From Microbulbifer variabilis ATCC 700307 (GTDB lineage Bacteria; Pseudomonadota; Gammaproteobacteria; Pseudomonadales; Cellvibrionaceae): a stretch of 64,000 nt of DNA. Position 1 is the first letter of the stretch, and each line of letters opens with the position of its first letter. Positions 63,035 through 64,000 of the stretch are shown here, one piece after another. Location: positions 124,001 through 188,000 of the forward strand of contig NZ_AQYJ01000028.1 in NCBI RefSeq assembly GCF_000380565.1. Reading direction: 5' to 3'. The translations under genes and the position numbers were made by a program. A model generated the notes under the pieces. That model saw only the letters and a list, made by a program, of their open reading frames with translations. It did not search any database and was not told where the DNA came from.

Positions 63035-64000
63035 TTAGAACTGGTTATCACTGAGTCCGTCCTTGTCATAGATATCAGGGCGGAAGTTCAGCCTGCCCTG
63101 GCCATCCACCCAGGCGGTCCAATAAGTGATATACACCTTGACCAGTTGCCTCAGGTCTACTTCGGTGGTTTCCTCGCCGACGGTTAGCTTGTCTATACGC
63201 CAATGATCCCATTCGCCCTGTGGACGCAATAGCGCCTCAGCCAAGTGGCGTGGCTTCTCCAACCGGATACAGCCGTGGCTATAGTCCCGGTCGGTCAGCG
63301 AGAATAATTTGCGCGCGCGCGTATCGTGCAGATAGACATCGTGTTTATTGGGGATTTCAAATTTCACCCGGCCGAGCATATTCTCCTCCCCGCCCATCTG
63401 GCGCATCAGGTAGGAACCCGCGCCTGCCGCCGAGAGATTCTGGGATGTGAGCGGTAGATACTCCCCTCTACCACTAACCACCCGATAGCCCATGTTTTCC
63501 ATGCCGGTGGGGTTCTTGCGCGCTTTGGGCAGGATCTCATTCACCAGGATACTGCGTGGTACAGTCCAGGTGGGATTGAACACTACTTTGCTAACCCTCG
63601 TAGTAATTTCAGGCGTTGCATGTTTTTTCTTACCCACAACTACATTCATGGCCAGCTTTACCTGGTTGTTCTCCACGTATTGGAGACGGTAAGCGGGAAT
63701 ATTGACCTGGATAAAGCGCTCCCCAAGATTGGCCGGCAACTCCTCCCTGCGGAGAATATTCATCTCAACAATTTTTGCCCGAGCAGTAGGGGAGAGGTTG
63801 AGCCGTTTGCGCGTGCCGCGGCCCACAATTCCATCGGGTTTAAGGCCATGGCGCTTTTGGAAACGCAGCACTGCCTCGTGCAGTCCGCGGTCGAATCGGT
63901 TGGGGTCGACGCCCCCATAACTGTAGCGACTGGAATAGTCACCGTATAGGGAGAGCATATCCCGCAGGTGGCTCACATGGGGGTGGCGTGCTCCCATAGT
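63035..64000 (-). CDS. YcbB-type L,D-transpeptidase (copy 3 of 3), 5' end outside window
   Basis: The frame is open through the right edge, so the N-terminus is missing. The visible ~321 residues contain the peptidoglycan-binding motif AVLRFQKRHGLKPDGIVGRGTRKRL, the YkuD domain with YSHGCIRLEKPRHLA and the tail VYITYWTAWVDGQGRLNFRPDIYDKD. All three tandem copies keep the SHGC(I/V)R active site. The residues before the visible methionine still continue in frame, so the true start is beyond base 64000. Confidence 0.92.
   Translation of the reverse strand, partial: TMGARHPHVSHLRDMLSLYGDYSSRYSYGGVDPNRFDRGLHEAVLRFQKRHGLKPDGIVGRGTRKRLNLSPTARAKIVEMNILRREELPANLGERFIQVNIPAYRLQYVENNQVKLAMNVVVGKKKHATPEITTRVSKVVFNPTWTVPRSILVNEILPKARKNPTGMENMGYRVVSGRGEYLPLTSQNLSAAGAGSYLMRQMGGEENMLGRVKFEIPNKHDVYLHDTRARKLFSLTDRDYSHGCIRLEKPRHLAEALLRPQGEWDHWRIDKLTVGEETTEVDLRQLVKVYITYWTAWVDGQGRLNFRPDIYDKDGLSDNQF

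Overview
The window looks like chromosomal DNA of an aerobic, Gram-negative gammaproteobacterium. The block ygfB-pepP-ubiH-ubiI beside zapA, 6S RNA and 5-formyl-THF cyclo-ligase is the classic gammaproteobacterial arrangement, and GcvT/GcvH, PtsP, RppH, IlvA and RpiA all resemble gammaproteobacterial forms. The many secreted lipoprotein peptidases, the Tsx porin and the beta-oxidation genes would suit a marine Cellvibrionales member such as Microbulbifer. That genus-level placement is inference.

Layout. 1-20 kb: the tail of a class III aminotransferase; an HdeD-like membrane protein; a series of exported peptidases and hydrolases (two M1 lipoproteins, a CocE/S15-type hydrolase, a gluzincin-like protein); a lytic transglycosylase lipoprotein with two solute-binding domains; a GNAT - Tat-exported Kelch - RidA operon; a second class III aminotransferase; and a purine operon (Tsx-type porin, NCS2 permease, hypoxanthine phosphoribosyltransferase) with an NtrC-like palindrome upstream. 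20.8-28.7 kb: a visibly AT-rich accessory segment. It carries a candidate effector-like protein with its tightly coupled partner, a decayed paralogue of that partner, an Fe-S (6-4) photolyase-type protein and a shattered ABC-F ATPase gene. 28.7-38.5 kb: a methyltransferase, a fatty-acid/acyl-CoA catabolic run (CoA transferase, acyl-CoA dehydrogenase, FadJ-like protein, thiolase), an unusual DUF937-like/OmpA inner-membrane protein and an AraC-type regulator. 38.8-64 kb: mostly core genes, namely rpiA, ilvA, the 6S RNA locus, ubiquinone hydroxylases, a rhomboid protease, a CorC/CNNM protein, gcvT-gcvH, ptsP, rppH, a HAD phosphatase, imelysin and a MepK-like protein. It ends in three tandem YcbB-type L,D-transpeptidase genes, the last cut by the window end.

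How the genes work together. Cell-envelope remodelling is a recurring theme: two lytic transglycosylases, a MepK-like endopeptidase, three L,D-transpeptidases and an OmpA-domain protein. Outer-membrane nucleoside uptake, inner-membrane purine transport and phosphoribosyl salvage form one operon. The beta-oxidation genes form another unit.

The most novel-looking part is 20,888-24,140. Two adjacent genes of unrecognised family, 11 nt apart, are followed by a pseudogene that still aligns along most of its length with the second gene. This resembles an effector/partner locus whose partner was duplicated and then lost. No secretion machinery is in the window, so that role is a hypothesis. I saw no CRISPR array, rRNA, tRNA, intact insertion sequence or integrase.
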